34,900 nucleotides of DNA from contig JAKSJB010000022.1 of assembly GCA_024398475.1 (NCBI GenBank), positions 1-34,900 of the forward strand, given 5' to 3'. The position numbers and the translations under genes were made by a program. The stretch comes from Bacteroidaceae bacterium. Lineage in GTDB: Bacteria > Bacteroidota > Bacteroidia > Bacteroidales > Bacteroidaceae. The notes below the pieces were generated by a model, which saw only the letters and a program-made list of their open reading frames with translations, was not told the DNA's origin and did no database searches. Below, one piece after another: positions 1 to 6,340 of this stretch (within the stretch, counting starts at the first letter, position 1; every line of letters starts with the position of its first letter).

Positions 1-224
1 TTGCCTCATGTATGGCTGCCAACGGTATGCATGGATTTATGAACTGAAAACGCTACGCGTTTAAGTCAACAAGTCAACGAGTCAACAAGTCAACAAGCAA
101 GCCCCCTAACCCCTCAAGGGGGAACGCAAACGCAAACGCAAAAGCCAATGGCTAATGGCTAAAAGCATTATAGAGCCTTTAACTCCCTTTAACTCCAAAT
201 CTCCAAATCTCCCAAACAATCATT
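1..224. repeat. Window edge and first composite repeat block
   Basis: No gene can be called in the first 60 bases. One frame is open from the edge to a TAA at 62-64 and another to a TGA at 45-47, so the 3' end of an upstream gene may lie here. From 63 the repeat block begins: four octamers of form RAGTCWAC (63-94), the GC-rich palindromic module with CCCCC and GGGGG arms (101-122), GCAAAC hexamers (to about 143), GGCTAAT-type heptamers (about 144-162), then the short element GCCTTTAACTCC (175-186) found in two other places in the window. No TAnnTTTG promoter is visible before the gene at 225. Confidence 0.75.
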
Positions 225-626
225 ATGCCTCGTATCAACATTACCCGTACTGCCCGAAAGGAAGGTTACACAATCGGCAAGTTGTACGTAAACGGTACTT
301 ATGTGTGCGACACGCTTGAACTCTACGACAGGACATTCTTCGGAGAGGATTTCAAACTCGGCACGTCAGCCGTACCGGTAGGGATTTACAGACTGTCCAC
401 GACGGAGTGGTCACCACGCTTCCAGAAACCGATGCCGAGAATCATGGATTTTCAAGGATCAAGAAATATCCTTATCCATGTGGGTAACTACCCGAAAGAT
501 ACGGAAGGGTGCATCCTCGTAGGAAAGAACTCCGTCGTCGGCATGGTCTGCAACTCCCGCACCACCTTCGAACATCTCCAGCAAATGCTCAACAAGCACG
601 AAATCTGGAAACTGATAATCAACTAA
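225..626 (+). CDS. DUF5675 family protein
   Basis: A 133-residue soluble protein with no signal peptide or membrane segment. The segment at residues 82-100, with IHVGN, a KDTEGC core and a Cys followed by ILVG, together with the short beta-rich N-terminus (INITRTA, IGKLYVNG, CDTLE), matches my recollection of the DUF5675 family. These are small proteins often found in phages and near cell-wall or secretion genes of Bacteroidetes. The His/Cys arrangement (H85, C96) resembles the active-site layout of L,D-transpeptidases, but that is only a resemblance and no activity is established. The ATG start is preceded by AT-rich sequence without a Shine-Dalgarno, as is usual here. The stop codon lies inside the stem of an intrinsic terminator, so the gene is probably a single transcription unit. 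Confidence 0.75.
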   Translation: MPRINITRTARKEGYTIGKLYVNGTYVCDTLELYDRTFFGEDFKLGTSAVPVGIYRLSTTEWSPRFQKPMPRIMDFQGSRNILIHVGNYPKDTEGCILVGKNSVVGMVCNSRTTFEHLQQMLNKHEIWKLIIN

Positions 627-665
627 GCCCCGAATAAAGGGGCTTAGTTGCTTTTAGCTTTTTTT
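624..665 (+). terminator. Intrinsic terminator of the DUF5675 gene
   Basis: A perfect 8-bp stem TAAGCCCC / GGGGCTTA (624-631 and 639-646) with a 7-base loop, followed by T-rich sequence to about 665. The stem begins with the stop codon itself. Confidence 0.8.
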
Positions 666-1001
666 AAGTCAACAAGTCAACGAGTCTACAAGTCTACGAG
701 CAAGCCCCCTAACCCCCTCAAGGGGGGACGCAAACGCAAACGCAAAAAAATGTTTTCTTTTGTTTTTCCGGTTTTCTTTTGTTTTTTCTCAATCGACTGT
801 GCGCAGCACACAAAGTAGTCATCTGCAATGGCTTTTTCGCGCAAGCGCAGTTTGAAAAACAAAAGAAAACACAGTCTCGTTGACTTGTTGACTCGTTGAC
901 TTGTAGACTCCAAAAAAGCTAATGGCTAATGGCCAATGGCTTTTCAACAAGTCCACGAGTCAAAAGGTCAAAAAGTCAATTTGTCAAAAAGTCAATTTGT
1001 C
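661..1001. repeat. Composite repeat block with mirrored octamer arms
   Basis: This gene-free stretch holds four octamers in plus orientation (666-697), the GC-rich palindrome (about 704-726), GCAAAC hexamers (728-746), the approximately 85-bp module in minus orientation (751-838, with a stem-forming TGTGCGCAGCACA core), and four octamers in the opposite orientation (879-910). The two octamer arms have equal length and can pair over most of 32 bp. Heptamers (918-945) and octamer variants GTCAAAAA/GTCAATTT (about 967-1001) follow. Open frames across the block are by-products of the short-period repeats. Confidence 0.85.
751..838 (-). repeat. Approximately 85-bp intergenic module, copy 1 (inverted)
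   Basis: On the minus strand it reads GATGACTACTTTGTGTGC, then a short GC hairpin (GCTGCGCACAGTCGATTGAG), then a purine-rich tail made of AAAACAAAAGAAAAC units. The same module recurs in plus orientation at about 10612-10696, 14227-14312, 18781-18867 and 21591-21674, always after GCAAAC hexamers in those copies. It has no open frame of its own and no visible target-site duplication. Confidence 0.85.
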
Positions 1002-1109
1002 ATTTTTAAGTGTGTTTAGGGTGTGTCTTTTTCTAGGGAAAGACAAAAAGTGTGTCTGACCAATGAAAAACGCAAATATTTGTTAATAACTGGGGAAAAA
1101 TGAATAGAA

Positions 1110-1134
1110 TTACAAGAATTTTTTTGTAATTTTG
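1110..1134 (+). promoter_or_regulatory. Promoter with overlapping inverted repeat
   Basis: TAATTTTG at 1127-1134 fits the Bacteroidetes -7 box (TAnnTTTG). It is overlapped by an inverted repeat TTACAA / TTGTAA (1110-1115 and 1124-1129), which could be an operator. Transcription would begin near 1140 and run through a leader of about 280 bases before the short gene at 1422. Confidence 0.6.
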
Positions 1135-1140
1135 CCGAAA

Positions 1141-1421
1141 ATGTATGCATACATGATGTACCTTCCTGATACCGAGCCCATGGCATTGCGAACAGTTCAC
1201 AGCAATAAGCAATGTATTAACCTAAACTCTAATGATTTTAGGAAATGGTACTGCGCAATATTTAATCCATTCAACTTACTTCGACTTCGCTCAGCACAAG
1301 TACCCATAGACAACTTGTTCAGATGCCACGCAAGGGTATCTGAAAGATTCGTTGTGCCAGTAAGTTCAGAAATCATACAGAGTATCATAACGAAACATAA
1401 ATCAAATAAAATGCAAACAAT
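1141..1421 (+). other. Long leader, coding status uncertain
   Basis: The stretch lies between a promoter-like box and a short gene. An open frame runs from an ATG at 1141 (or a TTG at 1132) to a TGA at 1423-1425 that overlaps the ATG of the next gene, which would allow coupled translation. The predicted peptide (94 residues) matches nothing I recognise, has no signal peptide, and includes a low-information stretch resembling a common intergenic sequence. An untranslated regulatory leader is equally likely. An imperfect hairpin is possible around 1319-1342. Confidence 0.3.
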
Positions 1422-1589
1422 ATGAAAAAACTCAGACACAATACTGCCGCTGAAAATAGCGTGAAGCAGTACATTAGCCCAATGATCAAAGTGGTCTCCT
1501 TCAAGGCACATGGCATGCTCTGCACTAGCAATGTACGCAATCCTGATTCATACTCAACCGAAATGGAAGAGGGTGATGACAACTGGTAA
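1422..1589 (+). CDS. Short peptide (55 aa) before a fimbrillin-like lipoprotein
   Basis: ATG at 1422 to TAA at 1587-1589. The product has a basic N-terminus (MKKLRHN), a YISPMIKVVSF segment, MLCTSN at residues 32-37, and a very acidic end (EMEEGDDNW). There is no hydrophobic export signal and no double-glycine leader. I recall short Bacteroidales and Prevotella proteins with this layout: a PxxxVV core, LCxS near the middle and an acidic tail ending in Trp. They often sit upstream of fimbrillin or cell-surface lipoprotein genes, and their function is not known to me. The gene is 57 bases upstream of the lipoprotein start at 1647 and probably shares its transcript. Coding is supported by the motif layout, the ATG/TAA bounds and the distinctive acidic end. 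A role in surface-protein assembly or signalling would be inference. Confidence 0.65.
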   Translation: MKKLRHNTAAENSVKQYISPMIKVVSFKAHGMLCTSNVRNPDSYSTEMEEGDDNW

Positions 1590-1593
1590 ATAA

Positions 1594-1673
1594 AAAGATG
1601 AACTATATGAAAAAGACTATAATAACAAGCTAAAAAGATAAGTTATATGAAAAAGACAATCACAACAATTCTT
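1594..1673 (+). repeat. Tandem duplication of a translation start region
   Basis: Two copies of an approximately 40-bp unit: AAAAAGAT..TATATGAAAAAGAC at about 1593-1632 and again at about 1633-1672. The first copy carries an ATG (1607) that opens an 8-codon frame ending at TAA 1631-1633. The second copy carries the true lipoprotein start (1647). The abortive mini-frame therefore encodes a near copy of the first residues of the lipoprotein. Confidence 0.75.
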
Positions 1674-3299
1674 TGTACCGCGATTTTTGCTGTGCTGGCT
1701 GTTTCCTGCCAGAAATCCATCGATTCGGAAAATCCGGTTGAACCTACAAATCCGACTGAAAGAGATAACGGAACAATCGACATCCGCGTCAACGGCCTGA
1801 TGGGAGAATACTCTCAGGTCGATGCGACCAGGGCGGTACTTGTCAATAACGTCAGGGTTTCCTGGGAAGGCGACGAGACCGTCTATGTGTATGACGGAAC
1901 GCAGTGCCTTGGCACACTGAAAGCATCGCTTGAGGGTACTGAGGATAGATATGCGCTCCTCTCCACTGATGACACCCATACTGTATCCACCCCGGCAAGT
2001 GGGACCACGACACTCACTCTTGTGTACAGCCCTCTGCTGACCGAGGCTCCGACTGTTAGCGGTGGAGCAATTTCAGTTTCCCTTGCCAGCCAGAGTGGAG
2101 AGAAAGCCCCGTTCGTGGCATTTGCAACATTGGATTACACCGGTACGACTATCACGAATGCGGTTGTTCCCTTCAAGTTCGCAACATCGGTCATCAAAGT
2201 GAACTGCACCGGCCTCAAGCCCGGCACCGCCATCACCTCTGCAACATTGGACAATGTGAATACAAAGTGTAAGCTCACCCTTTCCGGAAGCGCCGCCCCG
2301 ACCGTGTCCGGTGATGTCAACGGAACCATCACCAGAACAGGTGATGCCTACTTCGCAGACAGCAAGGTCAACTCCGAGGGCGAGGCCGTGTTTCAGATTG
2401 CCGTCCCTAAACTTGAAACGGCATCCGGAGCACGCGACCTGACGGTTGAACAAGGTTCGGACAAATTCAGAGATTGGAAGTTTACAACGAGCTCCTTGAA
2501 CCCTGCAACATCAGTCAATACCGTCTGCCAGCTCGGTATTTATCACAGAAAGGCTTTCAGCGTAAGCGATAGAAAGCATGTTTACTTCTCCATGGGTAAC
2601 CTGTGGTACGGCAAGGTTGAAGGAGAAACTGAATCCGCTTTGCATTTCGAGACCAACCAGTGGGAGAGCACCCCGAGCTTCAATAATCAGGAATCTGGTA
2701 CGATGGATCCTAACCACGTATCTCATTTCACTTGGGCCAACACAGTTGAAAAAGCTATAAGCGAAAAAGACTACGACACAGATAATCTTTTCTGTGATGA
2801 GAACCATAAACAATCAGTCGATGACAGTGCTAACATATACTATGCTCTCTCAAAAGAAGAGTGGGATTATCTGCTCAAAGAAAGAACAATGCCGTATGGT
2901 AAAAATCGCTACAGCGTAGCAACGTGTCCGAATAGCGGAGTTTCCATCGAGGGAGAACCCCGTTATGGCTTGTTCCTGTATCCTGACGATTACTCCGGGA
3001 ACGAGGTCGGGACAACAGACGGCCCGGACACTTGGGATGGCATCAATGATGCTGGTATCGTCTTCCTCCCAGCTGCGGGACACCGCACAGGTTATGGTGT
3101 CTCTTTCGGTTACCTACAATCAACTAAATATGATACATTTAGGGGCCGTTATTGGACTTCATCTTCTGGATACTACATAGACGACGGACGCAAGATATTT
3201 ATGATGTCCGACATAGACATCTGTAACGACGGCGCAGGGACAAGCTCTCGACAACCCGAGTTCGGCGATTGTTTGCGCCTTGTGAGAGACGCTCAATAG
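1647..3299 (+). CDS. Large fimbrillin-like surface lipoprotein
   Basis: A 550-residue protein with a lipoprotein signal peptide. The lipobox ends AVSC with the acylated Cys at 21, so the protein is probably anchored in the outer membrane. The N-terminal half (about 40-290) looks like Bacteroidales fimbrillin-like beta-sandwich proteins: a TRAVLVNNVRVSW strand, then a region rich in Thr, Ser, Gly and Val. The C-terminal half (about 300-550) starts with FSVSDRKHVYFSMGNLWY and contains W-rich, loop-rich sequence, LSKEEWDYLLKERTMPYG, DGINDAGIVFLPAAGHR, YWTSSS and a final GDCLRLVRD. That is a layout I recognise from many Bacteroides and Prevotella surface proteins of unknown function. The substrate or partner is unknown. 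The start is the second of two duplicated initiation regions. A hairpin terminator follows about 70 bases after the stop. Confidence 0.75.
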   Translation: MKKTITTILCTAIFAVLAVSCQKSIDSENPVEPTNPTERDNGTIDIRVNGLMGEYSQVDATRAVLVNNVRVSWEGDETVYVYDGTQCLGTLKASLEGTEDRYALLSTDDTHTVSTPASGTTTLTLVYSPLLTEAPTVSGGAISVSLASQSGEKAPFVAFATLDYTGTTITNAVVPFKFATSVIKVNCTGLKPGTAITSATLDNVNTKCKLTLSGSAAPTVSGDVNGTITRTGDAYFADSKVNSEGEAVFQIAVPKLETASGARDLTVEQGSDKFRDWKFTTSSLNPATSVNTVCQLGIYHRKAFSVSDRKHVYFSMGNLWYGKVEGETESALHFETNQWESTPSFNNQESGTMDPNHVSHFTWANTVEKAISEKDYDTDNLFCDENHKQSVDDSANIYYALSKEEWDYLLKERTMPYGKNRYSVATCPNSGVSIEGEPRYGLFLYPDDYSGNEVGTTDGPDTWDGINDAGIVFLPAAGHRTGYGVSFGYLQSTKYDTFRGRYWTSSSGYYIDDGRKIFMMSDIDICNDGAGTSSRQPEFGDCLRLVRDAQ

Positions 3300-3369
3300 C
3301 ACATCGAAAGCATAAATAATCATCACTGAGAGGGTCATTAGGGACAGTTGACCCTTTGACTTGCAAAAA

Positions 3370-3413
3370 CGCCACTCATTGGGTTTCCCAAATGGGTGGC
3401 GATTTTGTTTATT
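3370..3413 (+). terminator. Hairpin terminator, first copy of a duplicated element
   Basis: A long stem (CGCCACTCATTGGG paired with CCCAAATGGGTGGCG, one bulge, 3-base loop) is followed by ATTTTGTTTATTTATT. It is part of a longer element (3370-3475) that recurs at 21755-21860, including the trailing TCAAGTGGACTT and GGC.TTGCCT segments. Confidence 0.8.
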
Positions 3414-3707
3414 TATTAAAAAATTAATTTGTTAAATTGTTAAAATCAAGTGGACTTTACCCAAAGGCGTTGCCTACGAAACGCTGCGCTACGAATAACC
3501 TAAACGCAAAAATACTCGTTGACTTTTGCAAATTTTATCTGCGTATTGGGTTGCCGGCTTCCTTGCCTGCCACGCTGCCTGTGTTGCGGACGGTGACGAG
3601 GACGGTAATCCTTTTGTTGCATACGCTGGTTTCCGTATCTTCTGCGGAAGTGCACAGGTTGCATTGATTGTTTTTGAATAGGTTCAAGACAATCCCCGAA
3701 AAAATAC
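3414..3707. other. Gap with a possible gene remnant
   Basis: AT-rich tail of the duplicated element (to about 3475), then 3523-3681 where one plus frame is open for 52 codons without an ATG. It is Ala/Gly/Cys-rich, includes DGNPFVAYAGFRIF, and ends VALIVFE before TAG at 3679-3681. The base composition is more gene-like than the neighbouring repeats, so it may be the 3' relic of a lost gene. I do not recognise the sequence. Confidence 0.3.
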
Positions 3708-3747
3708 AAGGAGTGTGTCAGTCAATGCCGACACACTCCTTTTTTTG
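3708..3747. terminator. Bidirectional intrinsic terminator
   Basis: A perfect 12-bp stem AAGGAGTGTGTC / GACACACTCCTT (3708-3719 and 3730-3741) with T-runs in both directions. It lies just beyond the stop of the minus-strand barrel gene (3767) and probably ends that transcript. Confidence 0.8.
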
Positions 3748-3766
3748 TTCCTATATTCAGGATTTT

Positions 3767-4366
3767 CTACAGTTCGAAATTATAGCCTACAGTAAGGGTA
3801 AATCCTTCGTTTACTGCATCGTCGGCATAGATTGTGCGGTATTTCTTGTCGAAGCATTTTGTGACTCCTACCACCATGCGTGCATCAAAGACGAAGTGGC
3901 TGTATTCGTATGATATGCCGAACGGAATCTGGAGTTGGAAGTCCTTTGCATAGTCGTTTGATCCTGATTTGCCGTTGAGGAGAAGACCAGGCTGTACTCC
4001 TACCTTGAGCGCTATTCCGTCTGTCACGTAGAAGTTGGCAAGGATTGGCATGGCAAGATAGTTCATTTCCAGATACACGGGCTCGCTCCAGGATGTGGAT
4101 TCAAACTTATTGCCCTGCTGAGCATAGAACAAGCCTACTGACGGCTGAAACAGTCTGTTCAACTGATAGCCAGCCTCGGCTCCGATTGTGCAGCCATACC
4201 TGAACTTGGAATCTATATTCACTCCGGCTGCGGTATATTCGCTGTTGAAGGACGATGCGGAAAGACCAAACATCGGACGGACCATGAGGGTTCCGGTCTT
4301 CGGAGTCTGTGCGGCTGCAAACAAGGATGCAATCATTGTGACTGCCAATAACATTACTTTTTTCAT
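3767..4366 (-). CDS. PorT-like outer-membrane beta-barrel protein
   Basis: A 199-residue protein with a Sec signal peptide (MKKVMLLAVTMIASLFAAAQ). It then alternates short amphipathic strands typical of the Bacteroidetes small beta-barrel families (FGLSASSF, YGCTIGAEAGYQL, PSVGLFYAQQGNKF, YLEMNYLAMPILANFY, LKVGVQPGLLL, FGISYEYSHF, FDARMVVGVTKCF, FTLTVGYNFEL). The last strand ends in an aromatic-containing signature, FEL. The YLEMNYLAMPI and VGVQPGLLL motifs are typical of this porin-like family. The function is unknown; a structural or transport role in the outer membrane is inference. The start at 4366 is preferred over an upstream in-frame ATG because a consensus promoter box (4410-4417) lies between them. 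It is a stand-alone gene. Confidence 0.8.
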   Translation of the reverse strand: MKKVMLLAVTMIASLFAAAQTPKTGTLMVRPMFGLSASSFNSEYTAAGVNIDSKFRYGCTIGAEAGYQLNRLFQPSVGLFYAQQGNKFESTSWSEPVYLEMNYLAMPILANFYVTDGIALKVGVQPGLLLNGKSGSNDYAKDFQLQIPFGISYEYSHFVFDARMVVGVTKCFDKKYRTIYADDAVNEGFTLTVGYNFEL

Positions 4367-4409
4367 AATAATACCAAAAAAAAGGTGTGTAATAAATCTA
4401 TTTCGGGTG

Positions 4410-4417
4410 CAAAGATA
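4410..4417 (-). promoter_or_regulatory. Promoter -7 box for the barrel gene
   Basis: On the minus strand it reads TATCTTTG, 43 bases before the ATG, with a TTG in the expected upstream region near 4437-4441. Confidence 0.7.
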
Positions 4418-4482
4418 CAAAAAAAGACTTGTACTCAACAATATTCCCGAAAAATGTATACACATAATTTATATTTAGATTG

Positions 4483-4650
4483 GGAGTTAAAGGCTTTTTT
4501 GGAGTCAACGAGTCTACGAGTCAACAAGTCAACGAGTCTACGAGTCAACAAGTCTACGAGTCAACGAGTCTACAAGTCAACGAGTCAACGAGTCAACGAG
4601 TGACCATCCGGACGGCAAGCTAATGGCTAATGGCCAATGGCCAAAAGTCC
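4483..4650. repeat. Octamer array with twelve perfect units
   Basis: After the inverted element GGAGTTAAAGGC (4483-4494) come twelve uninterrupted octamers RAGTCWAC from 4502 to 4597, the longest run in the window. A degenerate unit then leads into the TCCGGA module (CCATCCGGACGGC, 4603-4618) and GGCTAAT/GGCCAAT heptamers (4619-4645). There is no hexamer or 85-bp module here. The rest of the gap to 4771 holds the promoter of the next gene. Confidence 0.9.
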
Positions 4651-4759
4651 AATGCCTTTTTCCGCACGTTATTTCGGTATTGGTGCAGAAATGCATTAAA
4701 AATCCATGTTTTTTGACTTTTTATTATGGAATCAGTCCTTATTTGTCATTCTTTTTTTC

Positions 4760-4767
4760 TACCTTTG
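4760..4767 (+). promoter_or_regulatory. Promoter -7 box of the rseC-rnf operon
   Basis: TACCTTTG ends only four bases before the ATG at 4772, and a TTTG lies about 20 bases upstream. By family spacing, transcription would begin at or next to the start codon, which points to a leaderless or near-leaderless mRNA. Confidence 0.7.
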
Positions 4768-4771
4768 CGCT

Positions 4772-5197
4772 ATGAAAGACATGATAGAGCATAAGGGTAT
4801 TATTGAGAGCATTGATGATGAATGCATAAAAGTAAGGATTTCGCAGACATCGGCTTGTTCGGCCTGTACCGCTAAATCTCTATGTCAATCAGCAGAAAGC
4901 AAGGACAAGGTCGTGGAAGTGAACCGTGACCGACTTGATGAAAAATCTGTATTTCCAAAAGTCGGAGATGAGGTAACCGTATATGGCTCCACAACGATGG
5001 GACGTGACGCGGTGGTATTTGCGTTCGTGATTCCGTTGATTATCCTGACTGCTGTCATTGCAGTCGGAATCAAGGTTGTGAAGATGAGCGAACCGATGAG
5101 TATCGGCATAGCATTCGGGGCACTTGCCGTGTGGTATTTCATCCTGTACCTCTTGAAAGACAGACTGTCGAAACGATTCGTGTTTAATTTTAAATAA
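4772..5197 (+). CDS. rseC: RseC/MucC-type SoxR-reducing system protein
   Basis: A 141-residue inner-membrane protein. The N-terminal soluble part (1-75) has the Cys-rich motif of the family, C29-x2-C32-x5-C38 (SACTAKSLC). Two membrane helices follow (about 80-101 and 108-128) with a basic C-terminus (KDRLSKRFVFNFK). In proteobacteria RseC acts with Rnf-like proteins to reduce the SoxR iron-sulfur centre, and it also affects sigma-E signalling. In Bacteroidetes it is commonly the first gene of the rnf operon, as here (33 bases before rnfB). There is no sign of SoxR, so its partner is probably the Rnf complex. The start was set at 4772 because an earlier in-frame ATG (4706) lies upstream of the promoter box. 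Confidence 0.85.
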   Translation: MKDMIEHKGIIESIDDECIKVRISQTSACSACTAKSLCQSAESKDKVVEVNRDRLDEKSVFPKVGDEVTVYGSTTMGRDAVVFAFVIPLIILTAVIAVGIKVVKMSEPMSIGIAFGALAVWYFILYLLKDRLSKRFVFNFK

Positions 5198-5230
5198 AGT
5201 ATAACTAATCAATAGAGTAAAAAGGTATCT

Positions 5231-6340
5231 ATGGTAGAAGTAATTCTGATTGCTGTAGGTGTGCTTGGTGCAATAGGACTGATTTCAGCCCTGGTGCTTT
5301 TCATTATTTCCAAGCAGTTTGCAGTAAAGGAGGATCAACGTATTGGTTTGGTGACTGAGGTTTTGCCCGGTGCCAACTGCGGCGGCTGCGGTTTCCCTGG
5401 ATGCGGAGGTATGGCAGCAGCGTGTGTGAAGGCGGCTGACAAGGGAAGCATCGAAGGACTGTCATGCCCTGTAGGCGGCAACGAATGTATGGCCAAGGTT
5501 GCAGCAATACTTGGATTGGAAGCAGAGGTCAGCGCACCTAAGACTGCCGTGGTCCGTTGCAACGGAAGTTGTGAGAACCGTCCACGGGTAGTGAAATACG
5601 ACGGAGTGATGAACTGCCGCATTGCCGGCACCACCTGCCAGGGCGAGACATTGTGCCAGTATGGCTGTCTTGGCTGCGGCGACTGTACGGAAGCGTGCCA
5701 GTTCGGTGCAATCACCATGAATGCGGAAACGGGACTGCCTGAAGTTGACCGGGAGAAATGTACTGCCTGCGGTGCATGTGCAAAGGCGTGTCCACGCAAT
5801 ATCATCGAAATCCGTCAGGTGGACGAGAGTAAGGTGGGCATGGTTGTTGAATGTATGAACCGCGACAAGGGCGCAAAGGCCATGAAGGCATGCAGCGTGG
5901 CTTGTATCGGCTGCGGCAGATGCAGGCAGGTGTGCGGAAGCGATGCCATCACCGTCACCGACAACCTTGCCTATATCGATGCGGCAAAATGTACCATGTG
6001 CCGTGCATGCGAGGAAGCCTGTACAAGGGGAAGCATCATCATGCTCGGTCAGCCACGTCCTGCAAAGTCGGTGAAGAACACAGGCTGCGCAAAGGCTGAA
6101 CCGAAGTCTGAAGTAAAGGAGACGGCTGCAAGACCGACCAACATCAAGCCTTACGAGGGAGAGTTCCGGATAGACTACTCTGCCCCACTTCTTCCTTCAC
6201 AGCAATATCTTTTACACGGAACAATCGACCTTACTCCTGACAACACTCAGGCAGCGGGGACACAGGTGGCTGACGGCAAGAGAACGAATACCGGCAGCGA
6301 CATTCTGCTCCCATCACAACAAATACTGTTAGGCTTATGA
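5231..6340 (+). CDS. rnfB: Rnf complex subunit B (ferredoxin-like electron entry)
   Basis: RnfB receives electrons from ferredoxin and passes them into the membrane Rnf complex, which reduces NAD+ and pumps Na+ or H+. The sequence shows an N-terminal membrane helix (1-27), the Fe-S domain with C50, C53, C58 and C79 (GANCGGCGFPGCGG), and four CxxCxxCxxxC ferredoxin motifs at C146-C156, C177-C187, C225-C235 and C254-C264. Residues 272-369 form a long extra tail of low complexity. It carries two copies of a hydrophobic motif, LLPSQQYLL (320-328) and LLPSQQILL (359-367), the second almost at the C-terminus. The stop overlaps the rnfC start (ATGA), so translation is coupled. Confidence 0.95.
   Translation: MVEVILIAVGVLGAIGLISALVLFIISKQFAVKEDQRIGLVTEVLPGANCGGCGFPGCGGMAAACVKAADKGSIEGLSCPVGGNECMAKVAAILGLEAEVSAPKTAVVRCNGSCENRPRVVKYDGVMNCRIAGTTCQGETLCQYGCLGCGDCTEACQFGAITMNAETGLPEVDREKCTACGACAKACPRNIIEIRQVDESKVGMVVECMNRDKGAKAMKACSVACIGCGRCRQVCGSDAITVTDNLAYIDAAKCTMCRACEEACTRGSIIMLGQPRPAKSVKNTGCAKAEPKSEVKETAARPTNIKPYEGEFRIDYSAPLLPSQQYLLHGTIDLTPDNTQAAGTQVADGKRTNTGSDILLPSQQILLGL

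Noticed and set aside
686..913. Minus-strand open frame across the first large repeat block
   Set aside because: Low-complexity translation of the 85-bp module and octamers; no start signal or similarity.
1132..1425. Open frame starting with TTG at 1132
   Set aside because: The TTG lies in the promoter box (1127-1134), so it cannot be the start. A later ATG (1141) is kept only as an uncertain leader frame.
4385..4603. Plus-strand open frame with repeated STSLRVNK/STSQRVYK-like peptide
   Set aside because: It is the translation of the octamer array; an 8-base period gives a 24-base, in-frame peptide repeat without stops. No independent gene signal.
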